This document shows positions 31,431-40,928 of a stretch of 64,000 bases of DNA, piece by piece (position 1 is the stretch's first letter; every line of letters begins with the position of its first letter). A model generated the notes under the pieces. That model had not been told where the DNA came from and did no database searches. It saw only the letters and a program-made list of their open reading frames with translations. The position numbers and the translations under genes are program-made. Source of the stretch: an uncultured Blautia sp. (GTDB taxonomy: Bacteria; Bacillota; Clostridia; Lachnospirales; Lachnospiraceae); assembly GCA_900541985.1 (NCBI GenBank), contig UQLX01000008.1, positions 1 to 64,000 on the forward strand, read 5' to 3'.

Positions 31431-33206
31431 TTAGTAAAAACATACGATCGGCACATTATAGTCGATCAGGCTGTAAAGCACAGCCGCATTTTCCGGCGGA
31501 AGATTTATGCAGCCATGAGAACCGCTTGTCAGATAAATATCTCCGCCAAACTCTCCTCTCCAGGGAGCATCGTGAAAGCCGATCCCGCCATCAAAAGGCA
31601 TCCAGTATTCTACCGGTTCTTCATACTCATAAGTTCCATCCGGTTTTTTCTCTCCACGAAGCACATCCGGGCTTTTCTTAAAGTACAGAGTAAAGATTCC
31701 TGCATGTGTCTGTCTGTCTGCATAGCTCATATTTCCGGATACAAAATCCGACTCAAATATAATGGAACCAGACTGATAATAGTACATATGCTGATTACTC
31801 AGATCCACTTCAATATAAGTATTTCCAAGATCATTTACCCCATGGGAATTTGCAGTCTGCTTATAAACAGGCTCTCTCGTAGTCTGAGTTCCTGACTGGA
31901 CCTCCTGTGAAAGCTGAGCCGCCTCTGCCGCCTGGTCGATGGCCCACCCATATACAGAACTGGATACATAAACTGTCCGTCCACTGGTGGTATAAAACTC
32001 TCTTTCCGTACCAACCGTATTATAATTTGCGGCAAGCTGTGCTACATAGTCTGCAATATGCTGGTTAAAAGTATTGTCATCCCAGATCAGCTGACCTCTT
32101 TCATCAAACTGCAGCCAGTCCTTAATGGTATTTCCATCAAGAGTTACTGTCTGATCTCCAAAGGTATATGTGATGTTGGCTCTTGTATAATTTTTACATG
32201 CCTCAAGTGCAGACTGAAGTTCCGGATCATTCTGTGTGACAGAAGCTTCCACATATGCCTCTGAGGTACTTCCCAGATCCACCGTATCTCTGTTTTCGGA
32301 CACTGCCTGATCCAGAATACGGTATGCCTCTTTTACATTCAGCTGTGTTCCCTGAGTCTCCGGAACAATCTGAAACTGATTATCCTTAAATGCCACATAC
32401 GCATTTTCCGCTACTGTCTGATTCTCCGGTTTTGCACAGTTCAGCGAAAGCACCTGCTGCTGAAGAAGAGTTCTGTCATAAGACACCTGTTCCGATACCG
32501 TATAACTTTTCTGTTCGTAATAACCCCGGATCCATTCATATGGTTTTTGCGATTTCAAAAGCTGAAGCGTCTCTCCGGAAGACAAATACTGATAATCGAT
32601 CAGATCTCCCGAAATTGTCTGGGGTTCCTGGTTCCGGGCAGCCACCTGCAGAGAATAATTCTGTACTTTGGCTGCAAGTGCCTGTTCCGCCTCGTATGCC
32701 GTCATACCGGAACAGTTGATCCCATTGATCCATGTCCCTTCAAAAAACCGGTCTGCATAATAATAGGAAACCGCACCATATGCACAGCCGGCGGCAACGA
32801 CCGCCATGGCCGCAATCATACCGGTGATTTTCAGCCCCTTATGCTTTCTCCGCCTTTTTTCTGAAGGAAACGTCATTTTTTCTTCTATGTCATCCATGGG
32901 AACATATTTGACCGGCTGTGGTCTGGCTGACTTACTTCTTCTTTTTTGTTGTGGAGCTGCCGATTCCTCATCGTCTTCGTCATATCCCTCATCTTCATAT
33001 TCTTCCTCGGGTTCATACTCTTCCTCGGGTTCATACTCCTCTTCAGATTCGTAATCTTCCTCCGTTTCTGTGGGGTAATCCTTTTCTTCAGTATCCTCCA
33101 TAATCCTGTCCATGGCTGCATTGATTTTTCTTTCAATATCCCGGTCTGTCTCACCGGACTCCCCGAAACCGGCAGGCATGTTTTTTCTTTTATCCTTACT
33201 GCTCAT
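31431..33206 (-). CDS. Membrane L,D-transpeptidase with acidic repeat N-terminus
   Basis: 591 residues. Residues 1-85 are cytosolic and very acidic, including three tandem EPEEEY-type repeats; then RRRKHKGLK, one membrane helix (ITGMIAAMAVVAAGCAYGAVSYYY), a peptidoglycan-binding-like domain (INGINCSGMTAYEAEQALAA and repeats, about 155-440) and a C-terminal YkuD domain (YIEVDLSNQHMYYY, IGFHDAPWRGEFGG) with the catalytic signature SGSHGCINLP. It makes 3-3 cross-links or links proteins to peptidoglycan. The ATG follows GAGGAGAACAAAAATAG. Expressed leftward, separate from gpmI. Confidence 0.92.
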   Translation of the reverse strand: MSSKDKRKNMPAGFGESGETDRDIERKINAAMDRIMEDTEEKDYPTETEEDYESEEEYEPEEEYEPEEEYEDEGYDEDDEESAAPQQKRRSKSARPQPVKYVPMDDIEEKMTFPSEKRRRKHKGLKITGMIAAMAVVAAGCAYGAVSYYYADRFFEGTWINGINCSGMTAYEAEQALAAKVQNYSLQVAARNQEPQTISGDLIDYQYLSSGETLQLLKSQKPYEWIRGYYEQKSYTVSEQVSYDRTLLQQQVLSLNCAKPENQTVAENAYVAFKDNQFQIVPETQGTQLNVKEAYRILDQAVSENRDTVDLGSTSEAYVEASVTQNDPELQSALEACKNYTRANITYTFGDQTVTLDGNTIKDWLQFDERGQLIWDDNTFNQHIADYVAQLAANYNTVGTEREFYTTSGRTVYVSSSVYGWAIDQAAEAAQLSQEVQSGTQTTREPVYKQTANSHGVNDLGNTYIEVDLSNQHMYYYQSGSIIFESDFVSGNMSYADRQTHAGIFTLYFKKSPDVLRGEKKPDGTYEYEEPVEYWMPFDGGIGFHDAPWRGEFGGDIYLTSGSHGCINLPPENAAVLYSLIDYNVPIVCFY

Positions 33207-33400
33207 CTATTTTTGTTCTCCTCAAATGCAACATCCAACACTGTATATTTCCGTTTTCCCGGAATGTTTCCATTATAGCATACTTTCGTCATTTTGTGCT
33301 ACCTTATAATAGCAGATTTCGTTACTTCTATTGTATCCGTCATAATACATTTTATCCTGAAAAAACAGGGCAGATGAGCATACAATTTCTCATACGAAAA

Positions 33401-33434
33401 CAGCAGATTCCGGCTTCTCTGTCGGAATCTGCTG
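33401..33434 (-). terminator. gpmI terminator
   Basis: CAGCAGATTCCG (33401-33412) and CGGAATCTGCTG (33423-33434), a perfect 12-bp stem 20 bases past the gpmI stop codon; the minus strand continues TTTTCGT. Confidence 0.75.
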
Positions 33435-33453
33435 CTTACAGTAGCATTAAGAT

Positions 33454-34995
33454 TTATTTTTCGATAAGAAGTGACTCTCCTGTCATCTCTGCCGGTTTTT
33501 CCATTCCCATCAGTTCGATCAGGGTTGGAATGATGTCTGCAAGACATCCGCCCTCTTTCAGAGTATATTTCGGGTCTGCATTTACAAGAATAAACGGAAC
33601 CGGATTTGTAGTATGAGCGGTAAATGGTTCTCCGGTCTCATAATCTACAAGCTGCTCTGCGTTTCCATGGTCCGCGCAGATAAACATCTGACCGTTTACT
33701 TCTTTCACAGCCTCAACAGCTCTTCCCACACACTCGTCTACAGTTTCCACAGCCTTGACTGCAGCTGCCTCCACGCCGGTGTGTCCAACCATATCCGGGT
33801 TGGCGAAGTTGATGATCACCACATCATATTTATCGGACTTGATCGCCTCCACAAGCTTATCACATACCTGTGGTGCACTCATTTCCGGCTGAAGGTCATA
33901 AGTAGCAACCTTCGGGGATTTTACAAGGATTCTGTCCTCTCCCTTATTCGGCTCTTCCACACCGCCATTAAAGAAGAAAGTAACATGCGCATATTTTTCA
34001 GTTTCTGCAATACGAACCTGTGTCATATCATGTGCTGCCAGATACTCGCCAAAGGTATTGTGAAGCTGTACTTTATTGAATGCCACCATTTTATTCTGAA
34101 TGGTATCGTCGTAGTTGGTAAAGCATACGAAAGTCACATCCAGTTTTTTCTCGCGCGCGAATCCCTTGAAGTCATCATCACAGAATGCTCTGGTGATCTC
34201 ACGGGCACGGTCCGGACGGAAGTTGAAGAATACCACGGAATCCTTATCCTGGACAGAAGCCACTGGTCTGCCGTCCTTCTCGATCACAGTCGGAAGAACA
34301 AATTCATCGGTCTTTTCGTTGTCATAGGATGCCTGAACTGCCGCTGCCGCATCTGTACCCTTCACACCTTCGCCTTTTGTCAGGGCATTGTATGCCAGTT
34401 CCACACGATCCCAGCGGTTATCTCTGTCCATTGCGTAGTAACGGCCGGAAACCACCCCAATCTCGCCTACGCCGATTTCCTGCATCTTAGCCTGAAGCTG
34501 TTCGATATATCCCTTACCGGAAGCCGGAGGTGTATCACGACCATCCAGGAAACAGTGTACATAAACCTTTTTCAGGTCCTCTCTCTTAGCCATCTCAAGC
34601 AGTCCGTAAAGATGAGTGATATGGCTGTGGACACCGCCGTCAGAAAGAAGTCCCATAAAATGGATGGCGGAATCATTGTCTTTCGCATTCTTCATTGCTG
34701 CAAGAAGAGCCTCATTTTTAAAGAAATCACCGTCATTGATCTCCTTGGTGATTCTGGTCAGTTCCTGATATACGATGCGGCCTGCGCCCATATTCATATG
34801 TCCAACCTCAGAGTTTCCCATCTGACCGTCCGGAAGGCCGACTGCCAGTCCGCTTGCATTTCCCTCTACAAAAGGACACTCAGCCATCAGTCTGTCCATA
34901 ACCGGAGTTTTCGCTTCATATACCGCGTTTCCGTCATGTCTTTCATTCAGTCCATAACCGTCAAGGATCATTAAAACAGTTGGTTTTTTGCTCAT
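33454..34995 (-). CDS. gpmI: 2,3-bisphosphoglycerate-independent phosphoglycerate mutase
   Basis: 513 residues, the family's usual length. Alkaline-phosphatase-like fold: MILDGYGLNE, catalytic Ser in MGNSEVGHMNMGAGR (residue about 62), GLLSDGGVHSH, RYYAMDRDNRWDR, and C-terminal metal ligands in NFANPDMVGHTG, CADHGNAEQ and TAHTTNPVPF. Interconverts 3- and 2-phosphoglycerate with manganese. It has its own ribosome site (AAAAAGGAG) and terminator. In many Clostridia it follows tpiA; here 3.8 kb of unrelated genes lie between. Confidence 0.96.
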   Translation of the reverse strand: MSKKPTVLMILDGYGLNERHDGNAVYEAKTPVMDRLMAECPFVEGNASGLAVGLPDGQMGNSEVGHMNMGAGRIVYQELTRITKEINDGDFFKNEALLAAMKNAKDNDSAIHFMGLLSDGGVHSHITHLYGLLEMAKREDLKKVYVHCFLDGRDTPPASGKGYIEQLQAKMQEIGVGEIGVVSGRYYAMDRDNRWDRVELAYNALTKGEGVKGTDAAAAVQASYDNEKTDEFVLPTVIEKDGRPVASVQDKDSVVFFNFRPDRAREITRAFCDDDFKGFAREKKLDVTFVCFTNYDDTIQNKMVAFNKVQLHNTFGEYLAAHDMTQVRIAETEKYAHVTFFFNGGVEEPNKGEDRILVKSPKVATYDLQPEMSAPQVCDKLVEAIKSDKYDVVIINFANPDMVGHTGVEAAAVKAVETVDECVGRAVEAVKEVNGQMFICADHGNAEQLVDYETGEPFTAHTTNPVPFILVNADPKYTLKEGGCLADIIPTLIELMGMEKPAEMTGESLLIEK

Positions 34996-35078
34996 AATGT
35001 TCTCCTTTTTGTATGATTTCCCCGCGAAAACCGCGGAGTATTTTCTAACATCTGTTCACATACTATATAGTACCAAAA

Positions 35079-35119
35079 ATCAGGAATTTTTCAAGGATTT
35101 TCCCCGAAAAATTCCTGAT
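35079..35119 (-). terminator. hom terminator
   Basis: A perfect 14-bp stem, ATCAGGAATTTTTC (35079-35092) with GAAAAATTCCTGAT (35106-35119), followed on the minus strand by TTTTTGG. Confidence 0.8.
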
Positions 35120-35130
35120 CTTTCCCTTTC

Positions 35131-36426
35131 TTATTCTCCGTATACCCGAAGCATACTGGAAATCTTATGTACAGAGCTTCTTCCGGACAGTTCCTCCATA
35201 GCGGTGCGGAAATCTCCTTCCCGAACTTTTCCCGTGATCACAACCACCTCTGCCCTGTCGTTTGGACGAGTCTGTTTCTGGATGATCTGGGCAACGCTGA
35301 CATGATACTTGGCAAAAACTGCAGTCATCTCCGCCAGTACACCACAGCGGTCTTCTACATGAAGGCGCAGAAAATAGCGATTATAGGTGTCTGCCATTTT
35401 TTTCACCGGAATATTTTTATAGCAGGTACATCCGATCCTTGCACAGCAGTCTGCCTTGATATTACGCGCAATATCAAAAACATCTCCCACCACTGCACTG
35501 GCTGTGGGGAGTTCTCCTGCTCCTCTTCCAAAAAACATGGCATTTTCTACGGCGTCTCCGTTTACAAAAACTGCATTGTAGGAGTCATTAACAGATGCCA
35601 GCGGATGAGAGCTTGGGATCAGCATAGGGCATACGTAGGCCTCAATTCCCTCTTCTGTATTTTTTGCCACACCAAGAAGCTTGATGTCGCATCCCATTTC
35701 CTTGGCGTAGCGGATATCCTTGGCGGATATTTTGGTGATTCCCTCGATATAAACGTCGTCAAAAACAACCCTGGAATTAAATGCAACAGAAGCAAGAATC
35801 GCAACCTTGCGTCCGGCATCCAGACCTTCTATATCTGCCGTAGGATCTGCCTCTGCATATCCAAGCTCTGTGGCAAGAGCAAGGGCTTCCTTAAATTCCA
35901 TTCCTTCCTGTGTCATTTTGGTCAGGATAAAATTCGTGGTGCCATTTACAATACCCATGACCTCTCTCATGTGATTGCCGGCCAGGCACTGCTTCAGCGG
36001 ACGGATGATGGGGATCCCTCCGGCAACAGCCGCCTCAAACAGGAAATCCACCTGGTGTGCTTCTGCCATATCCAGAAGCTCCTTGCCATGAACAGCGATC
36101 AGGTCTTTGTTTGCAGACACCACATGTTTGCCGGCTTCCAGAGCGGCCAGGATGCAGGTTCTTGCCGGCTCGATTCCTCCCATCAGCTCGATCACGATAT
36201 CGATCTCCGGATCGTTCAGGATCTCCTCCCAGTTGTTGGTAAGTACAGAGGGATCGTCAACTCTGGCAGCTGCTTTTTCCAGATTACGGACCATGATCTT
36301 TTTGATCCTGATCTCACTGCCGATCTTGGCCTCCATTTCCTCTTTCTGTCCTTTTAGTACTTTATAGACACCAGTGCCTACCGTACCAAGCCCCAGAAGG
36401 GCGGCATGAATGATCTTCTTCTCCAT
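35131..36426 (-). CDS. hom: Homoserine dehydrogenase with ACT domain
   Basis: 431 residues: NAD(P)-binding ALLGLGTVGTGVYKVL, then VIELMGGIEPARTCILAALEAGKHVVSANKDL, GTTNFILTKMTQEG, GYAEADPTADIEGLDAGRK, and a C-terminal ACT domain (LRLHVEDRCGVLAEMTAVFAKY) that usually mediates threonine feedback. It reduces aspartate semialdehyde to homoserine on the way to threonine and methionine. The start at 36424-36426 follows AAAGGAG with 8-9 bases spacing; the longer open frame to 36591 runs through the end of the LysR remnant. Monocistronic with a strong terminator. Confidence 0.95.
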   Translation of the reverse strand: MEKKIIHAALLGLGTVGTGVYKVLKGQKEEMEAKIGSEIRIKKIMVRNLEKAAARVDDPSVLTNNWEEILNDPEIDIVIELMGGIEPARTCILAALEAGKHVVSANKDLIAVHGKELLDMAEAHQVDFLFEAAVAGGIPIIRPLKQCLAGNHMREVMGIVNGTTNFILTKMTQEGMEFKEALALATELGYAEADPTADIEGLDAGRKVAILASVAFNSRVVFDDVYIEGITKISAKDIRYAKEMGCDIKLLGVAKNTEEGIEAYVCPMLIPSSHPLASVNDSYNAVFVNGDAVENAMFFGRGAGELPTASAVVGDVFDIARNIKADCCARIGCTCYKNIPVKKMADTYNRYFLRLHVEDRCGVLAEMTAVFAKYHVSVAQIIQKQTRPNDRAEVVVITGKVREGDFRTAMEELSGRSSVHKISSMLRVYGE

Positions 36427-36491
36427 TACAGGTTCTCCTTTCTGATGGAATGTAAATGTTGTTCTTATAGTAGATGAGAAAAAGATATTTG

Positions 36492-37387
36492 TCAAGTAAA
36501 GCGATAAAGCATTTTTCTCATCATCTGTTCCATAAACAGTTTCATCTGCGGTGTAACGTATTTGTTCCGATGATATACCAGCTGGCTCCACATTGTGATC
36601 TCTTCACATTCCGTATCAAGGATCACCAGATCACCATTTTTAATGTGCTCCTCCACGACATACTCCGGAAGAAAGGAAATTCCTTTGTTCTTCAGCAAAA
36701 ACCGGGTGATCACATCTGTATTTCCAACTTCCCACACCGGATGGAGCTCATAGCCTTTTGCTGCCAGGGACTGTTCCAGCGCATAACGGTAACTGATTCC
36801 TTTTTCCGTAAGAAACAGAGGTTCCTGAAGCAGCCGACTGACAGAAATCTGCTTTTTCCCGCCAGAGAAGAATCCTTTGAGGCAACAAAATGTATTTTTT
36901 CCGGCTGTTCCAATACCTTGATCCACTCAGGAAAATAAAACTTTTTATCCAGAAAAAACAAAATATCAATATCATTTTGTCTGAGCATCTGCAAAAGTTC
37001 CGGAACGAGAGCCGTACAGGTGCTGATCTCCACATGGGGGCACTGCTGACTAAACTCCATGATAACAGAAGGCAGGATACTGGTCACATAGGCTTCACAG
37101 GTTCCAATGTGCAGTTTTCCGGATATCTCTTCCGGTTCCTGTACGATGCTTTCTGCTTTTCTCATAGAATCCAGAATCTCCAGGGCGTAAGGCAGAAGTC
37201 TTTCTCCGGCCTGTGTCAGCTTCACCTGTTTCCCGATCCGTTCAAACAGCTGGGTTCCAAGCTCCCCTTCCAGCTGTTTGATCTGCATTGTGACAGCAGA
37301 CTGAGAATATCCCAGCTGTTCTGCCGTCTTAGAAAAGCTCTGTACCTCTGCAATTCTTACAAAAGTAATTAAATTTCTTATCTCCAT
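36492..37387 (-). pseudogene. LysR-family regulator, frameshifted
   Basis: The first frame (start ATG 37385-37387) gives a LysR helix-turn-helix (MEIRNLITFVRIAEVQSFSK, LGYSQSAVTMQIKQLE) and the first effector subdomain up to FVASKDSSLAGK. The homology then continues one frame over from KKQISVSRLLQEPLFLTEKG to the end. The break is at the A run on the coding strand (plus T's 36853-36857): adding one A restores a single 298-residue protein, the normal LysR length. It is divergent from the decarboxylase, whose frame is also broken. Confidence 0.85.
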
Positions 37388-37396
37388 TTGATTTCC

Positions 37397-37413
37397 ATTC
37401 AAAATTTTTGAAT
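37397..37413. promoter_or_regulatory. LysR-type operator between divergent genes
   Basis: A perfect 17-base palindrome ATTCAAAATTTTTGAAT, lying 10 bases before the LysR start and 80 bases before the decarboxylase start. It fits the T-N11-A interrupted palindrome bound by LysR proteins. Confidence 0.65.
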
Positions 37414-37494
37414 ACTTTTATAAAATCTATGAATTCTACAAATCATATTTTTATAGTAGCATTACAGGAAATACAAGTCAAGGAGGCAATTGCC

Positions 37495-38780
37495 ATGAAC
37501 ATAGAAACTCAGCCCGTCTGCCATTCTGTTCCCAGTGAAACACTGACTCACCTGGAAAATCAGGATATTCCTTCTCATGGACGTCCGGTTCAGACTGTAT
37601 ATTCAGAAATGCTCCGTGATGTTTATTCCAATACACTTTTGATCCAGCATCCGCGCAGCTTTTCCTGTGTGCCTTCCACTGCCTCTCTCCTTTCCTGGAT
37701 GGGCGATGTCATGACAAACGCCTACAATCCGCATGCAAGCTGTCAGGTTAATGCCCCGGCGCCGGATCTGATTGAAAAAAAGCTGATCCGCTGGATGTGT
37801 GATCTTGCCGGATATCCCGCTTCCGGAGGAGGTCTCTTTGTCTCCGGAGGTTCCATTGCCAATCTGACAGCACTTACCGCAGCCAGAGATGCACGCCTGA
37901 CCTACGACGAACGCAGCCGTGCCATTATTTATGTTTCTGATCAGACACATTCTTCTGTGGCAAAAGGACTGCATATCATCGGCTTCAGCCAGGAGCAGAT
38001 TCATATCATCCCTGCAGACAGCCGTTTCTGCATGGATATGGATAAGCTTCAGACAGCTGTAAAAAAAGATGTTTCCAATCATAAAAAGCCTTTTGCCGTC
38101 ATTGCATCCGCAGGTACGACAAACACAGGGAGTATTGACCCCATTGCAGATATTTCTGCACTTTGCAAAAAATATGACATGTGGCTTCATGTAGACGGGG
38201 CAATCGGTGCTTCTGCCTTGTTATCCGATAAGCATAAAAAAAATCTGTCCGGGATCGAACTCTCTGACAGTCTCAGCTGGGATGCTCACAAATGGCTGAT
38301 GCAGACTTACGGCTGCAGTATTGTACTGGTACGGGATCAGTCTTTTCTTGTAGACAGTTTTGCCGCCCATCCAGAATATCTTAAGGATGCAGAAAACTTT
38401 GATGGCAGCGTAGAATTCTGGGATCTGGGACCGGAACTGACCCGTCCGGCAAGAGGACTGAAATTATGGCTTACGCTTCAGACTATGGGAACCGAAGGTA
38501 TTGCAAGCGCCATTGATCATGGCTGTGCTCTTGCAGAGCTTGTAGAAAAAACAGTTTCCCGGAATCCTCAATGGGAAATTGTTTCTCATGCACAGCTGGG
38601 AATCATTAATTTCCGTTACATCGGGGATGGAAATTTGCACAGATTTTTACCACGGAACTGCTTGGCAGAAAGGTTCTCAGAATGTGCACCATTCATCCGG
38701 AAACAACCGAAAAGGATATCTGTGATACCCTGGAACGCGTAATGAACGCAAAGGCCATTTCCGGCTTGTCCGTACATTAA
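37495..38780 (+). pseudogene. Group II PLP-dependent amino acid decarboxylase, C-terminus frameshifted
   Basis: Reads as a pyridoxal-phosphate decarboxylase of the aromatic/glutamate decarboxylase family: SGGSIANLTALTAARDAR, YVSDQTHSSVAKG, HVDGAIGASALL and the PLP lysine in WDAHKWLMQTYGCS. The ATG at 37495 follows AAGGAGG. After GDGN (near 38631) the true C-terminus (FAQIFTTELLGRKVLRM then IHPETTEKDICDTLERV) lies in another frame and ends at TAA 38778-38780; the first frame stops at 38742 after 33 unrelated residues. Adding one A to the AAA run at 38631-38633 restores one protein of 428 residues. Related gut enzymes make tryptamine or other amines, but the substrate here cannot be told from sequence alone. 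The catalytic core is intact. Confidence 0.8.
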
Positions 38781-38792
38781 GTCCAGAAAAAA

Positions 38793-38825
38793 AGCAGCAT
38801 ATCAAAAATGATATACTGCTTTTTT
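38793..38825. terminator. Bidirectional terminator between decarboxylase and tpiA
   Basis: AGCAGCATATCA (38793-38804) pairs with TGATATACTGCT (38809-38820), one mismatch, loop AAAA, with T runs on both strands. Confidence 0.8.
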
Positions 38826-38832
38826 GTATGTC

Positions 38833-39582
38833 TTATTTGTAGTTTACGATCTTTCCGAAATCTTCTTTCAGGGAAGCGCCGCCTACCAGACCGCCATCGA
38901 TGTCGTTCTGTGCGAACAGTTCCGGAGCAGTTGCAGCGTTTACAGATCCGCCGTACTGGATACGGATTGCTTCTGCAGTTGCCTCATCATAGATTTCAGC
39001 GATGCATGCACGGATATCTGCACAAACTTCCTGAGCCTGCTCAGTAGTAGCTGTTTTGCCTGTTCCGATAGCCCAGATCGGCTCGTAAGCGATCACTGCT
39101 GTTTTAGCCTGATCTGCTGTTACGCCCTGAAATCCAACCTTAACCTGCTGACGGATGAAATCCATAGTCACGCCCTGCTCTCTCTGAGTAAGAGTCTCAC
39201 CGCAGCACATGATCGGAGTAATACCATGTTCAAAAGCTTTGAGCATTTTTTTGTTTACATCCTCATTTGTCTCACCAAAGTAATCTCTTCTCTCAGAATG
39301 TCCGAGAACTACATATTTTACGCCTGCATCTGTAAGCATAGCCGGGGAGATCTCGCCTGTGTAAGCGCCTTTCTCCTCAAAGTACATGTTCTCTGCACCA
39401 ACCTGAATGTTGGTATCCTTGCAGGCTTCAACAACCGGAATGATGTCGATAGCCGGTACGCAGAATACTACGTCAACTTCTTCGTTTTTTACAAGTGGTT
39501 TCAGAGTTTCTACTAATTTAACCGCCTCGCTTGGAGTCATGTTCATTTTCCAGTTTCCAGCGATGATTTTCTTTCTTGCCAT
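38833..39582 (-). CDS. tpiA: Triosephosphate isomerase
   Basis: 249 residues. Substrate Lys in GNWKMN, catalytic His in YVVLGHSERR (about 97), catalytic Glu in AYEPIWAIGTGKTAT (about 167), phosphate loop YGGSVN and GGLVGGASL. Interconverts glyceraldehyde-3-phosphate and dihydroxyacetone phosphate. Third gene of the gap-pgk-tpi block, 38 bases after pgk, with AGGAG before the ATG. Confidence 0.97.
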   Translation of the reverse strand: MARKKIIAGNWKMNMTPSEAVKLVETLKPLVKNEEVDVVFCVPAIDIIPVVEACKDTNIQVGAENMYFEEKGAYTGEISPAMLTDAGVKYVVLGHSERRDYFGETNEDVNKKMLKAFEHGITPIMCCGETLTQREQGVTMDFIRQQVKVGFQGVTADQAKTAVIAYEPIWAIGTGKTATTEQAQEVCADIRACIAEIYDEATAEAIRIQYGGSVNAATAPELFAQNDIDGGLVGGASLKEDFGKIVNYK

Positions 39583-39620
39583 GATGATAATCTCCTATCT
39601 TATTTAATAATTGCTTTCGA

Positions 39621-40829
39621 TTATTTATCGTTAGCTGCTGCTACGCCCGGAAGCTCTTTTCCTTCCAGGAACTCCAGAGATGCACCGCCGCCAGTGGAAA
39701 TATGGCTCATCTTATCGCCAAATCCAAGCTGGTTTACAGCTGCTGCAGAGTCACCGCCGCCGATAATGGTAGTAGCATCTGTTTCTGCAAGAGCTTTCGC
39801 TACAGCGATCGTTCCTTTTGCAAGAACCGGGTTCTCGAATACGCCCATCGGTCCGTTCCATACTACAGTCTTAGCTGTTTTTGCAGCTTCCGCGTAGATT
39901 TCTGCTGTCTTCGGTCCGATATCCAGTCCAAGTACGTCTGCCGGGATTGCATCGCAGTCCACATAATCAACATCGATCTCAGCGTCGATCGGGTTCGGGA
40001 AAGATTTTGCGATAGCTGTATCTACCGGAAGAAGAAGCTGTTTGCCAAGAGACTCTGCCTTTGCAAGCATTTCCTTACAGTAGTCAAGTTTTGTATCATC
40101 AACCAGAGAAGCACCTACTTCCAGTCCTTTTGCTTTCAGGAAAGTATAAGCCATTCCACCGCCGATGATCAGTGTATCGCATTTTTCAAGAAGGTTGGAA
40201 ATAACATTCAGTTTATCAGCAACCTTTGCGCCTCCAAGAATTGCAACAAACGGTCTTACCGGAGTTTCTACTGCATTTCCAAGGAAGTCGATTTCTTTCT
40301 GCATCAGATATCCAACCGCGCAGGTGTCGATAAACTCTGTTACACCAACGTTAGAGCAGTGTGCTCTGTGAGCGGTTCCGAATGCATCATTTACAAATAC
40401 GTCAGCAAGGGAAGCAAGGTCTTTGCTGAATGCTTCGCCGTTCTTTGTCTCTTCTGCACGATAACGTGTATTCTCAAGAAGAACGATCTCGCCATCGTTC
40501 ATAGCGTCAACTGCTGCTTTCACTGTGTCATCAACAACAACCGGGCTTGCAACGAATTTTACTTCCTGGCCCAGAAGCTCAGAAAGACGAACTGCTACAG
40601 GAGCAAGAGACAGTTCAGGCTTCGGCTCTCCCTTCGGTTTGCCAAGGTGAGAGCAGAGGATTACCTTTCCACCATCAGCAACGAGTTTCTTAATTGTAGG
40701 AAGAGCTGCAACAAGACGGTTCTCATCTGTGATCTTACCTTCTTTGAGCGGAACGTTAAAGTCGCATCTTACCAGAACTTTCTGGCCTTTTACGTTGATA
40801 TCATCAACTGATTTTTTATTTAATCCCAT
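39621..40829 (-). CDS. pgk: Phosphoglycerate kinase
   Basis: 402 residues: RCDFNVPLKEGKITD, ILCSHLGKPKGE, LLENTRYRAEE, FVNDAFGTAHRAH, AILGGAKVADK and the C-terminal GGGDSAAAV hinge. Makes ATP from 1,3-bisphosphoglycerate. GGAGG lies before the ATG. A strong hairpin separates it from gap, so it is probably transcribed by read-through at a lower level than gap. Confidence 0.97.
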   Translation of the reverse strand: MGLNKKSVDDINVKGQKVLVRCDFNVPLKEGKITDENRLVAALPTIKKLVADGGKVILCSHLGKPKGEPKPELSLAPVAVRLSELLGQEVKFVASPVVVDDTVKAAVDAMNDGEIVLLENTRYRAEETKNGEAFSKDLASLADVFVNDAFGTAHRAHCSNVGVTEFIDTCAVGYLMQKEIDFLGNAVETPVRPFVAILGGAKVADKLNVISNLLEKCDTLIIGGGMAYTFLKAKGLEVGASLVDDTKLDYCKEMLAKAESLGKQLLLPVDTAIAKSFPNPIDAEIDVDYVDCDAIPADVLGLDIGPKTAEIYAEAAKTAKTVVWNGPMGVFENPVLAKGTIAVAKALAETDATTIIGGGDSAAAVNQLGFGDKMSHISTGGGASLEFLEGKELPGVAAANDK

Positions 40830-40864
40830 GATTGTATAACCTCCGAATTATAATAACTAAAAAA

Positions 40865-40891
40865 GGGTCCGGTCCTTATCAGACCGGACCC
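40865..40891 (-). terminator. gap terminator/attenuator before pgk
   Basis: GGGTCCGGTC (40865-40874) with GACCGGACCC (40882-40891), a perfect 10-bp GC-rich stem; TTTTTT follows on the minus strand. It lies between gap and pgk and may reduce read-through. Confidence 0.8.
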
Positions 40892-40928
40892 CTTGCTGAG
40901 TCTATTTCACTCTTTCGTATTAAACGAA

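Noticed and set aside
33613..34974. 453-codon open frame on the plus strand
   Set aside because: It is exactly antisense to gpmI, has no ribosome site, and its Cys/His/Ser-rich composition is that of an antisense shadow.
35167..36357. 396-codon open frame opposite hom
   Set aside because: Antisense shadow of a conserved gene.
39702..40811. 369-codon open frame opposite pgk
   Set aside because: Antisense to a perfectly conserved pgk; no start signal or recognisable domain.
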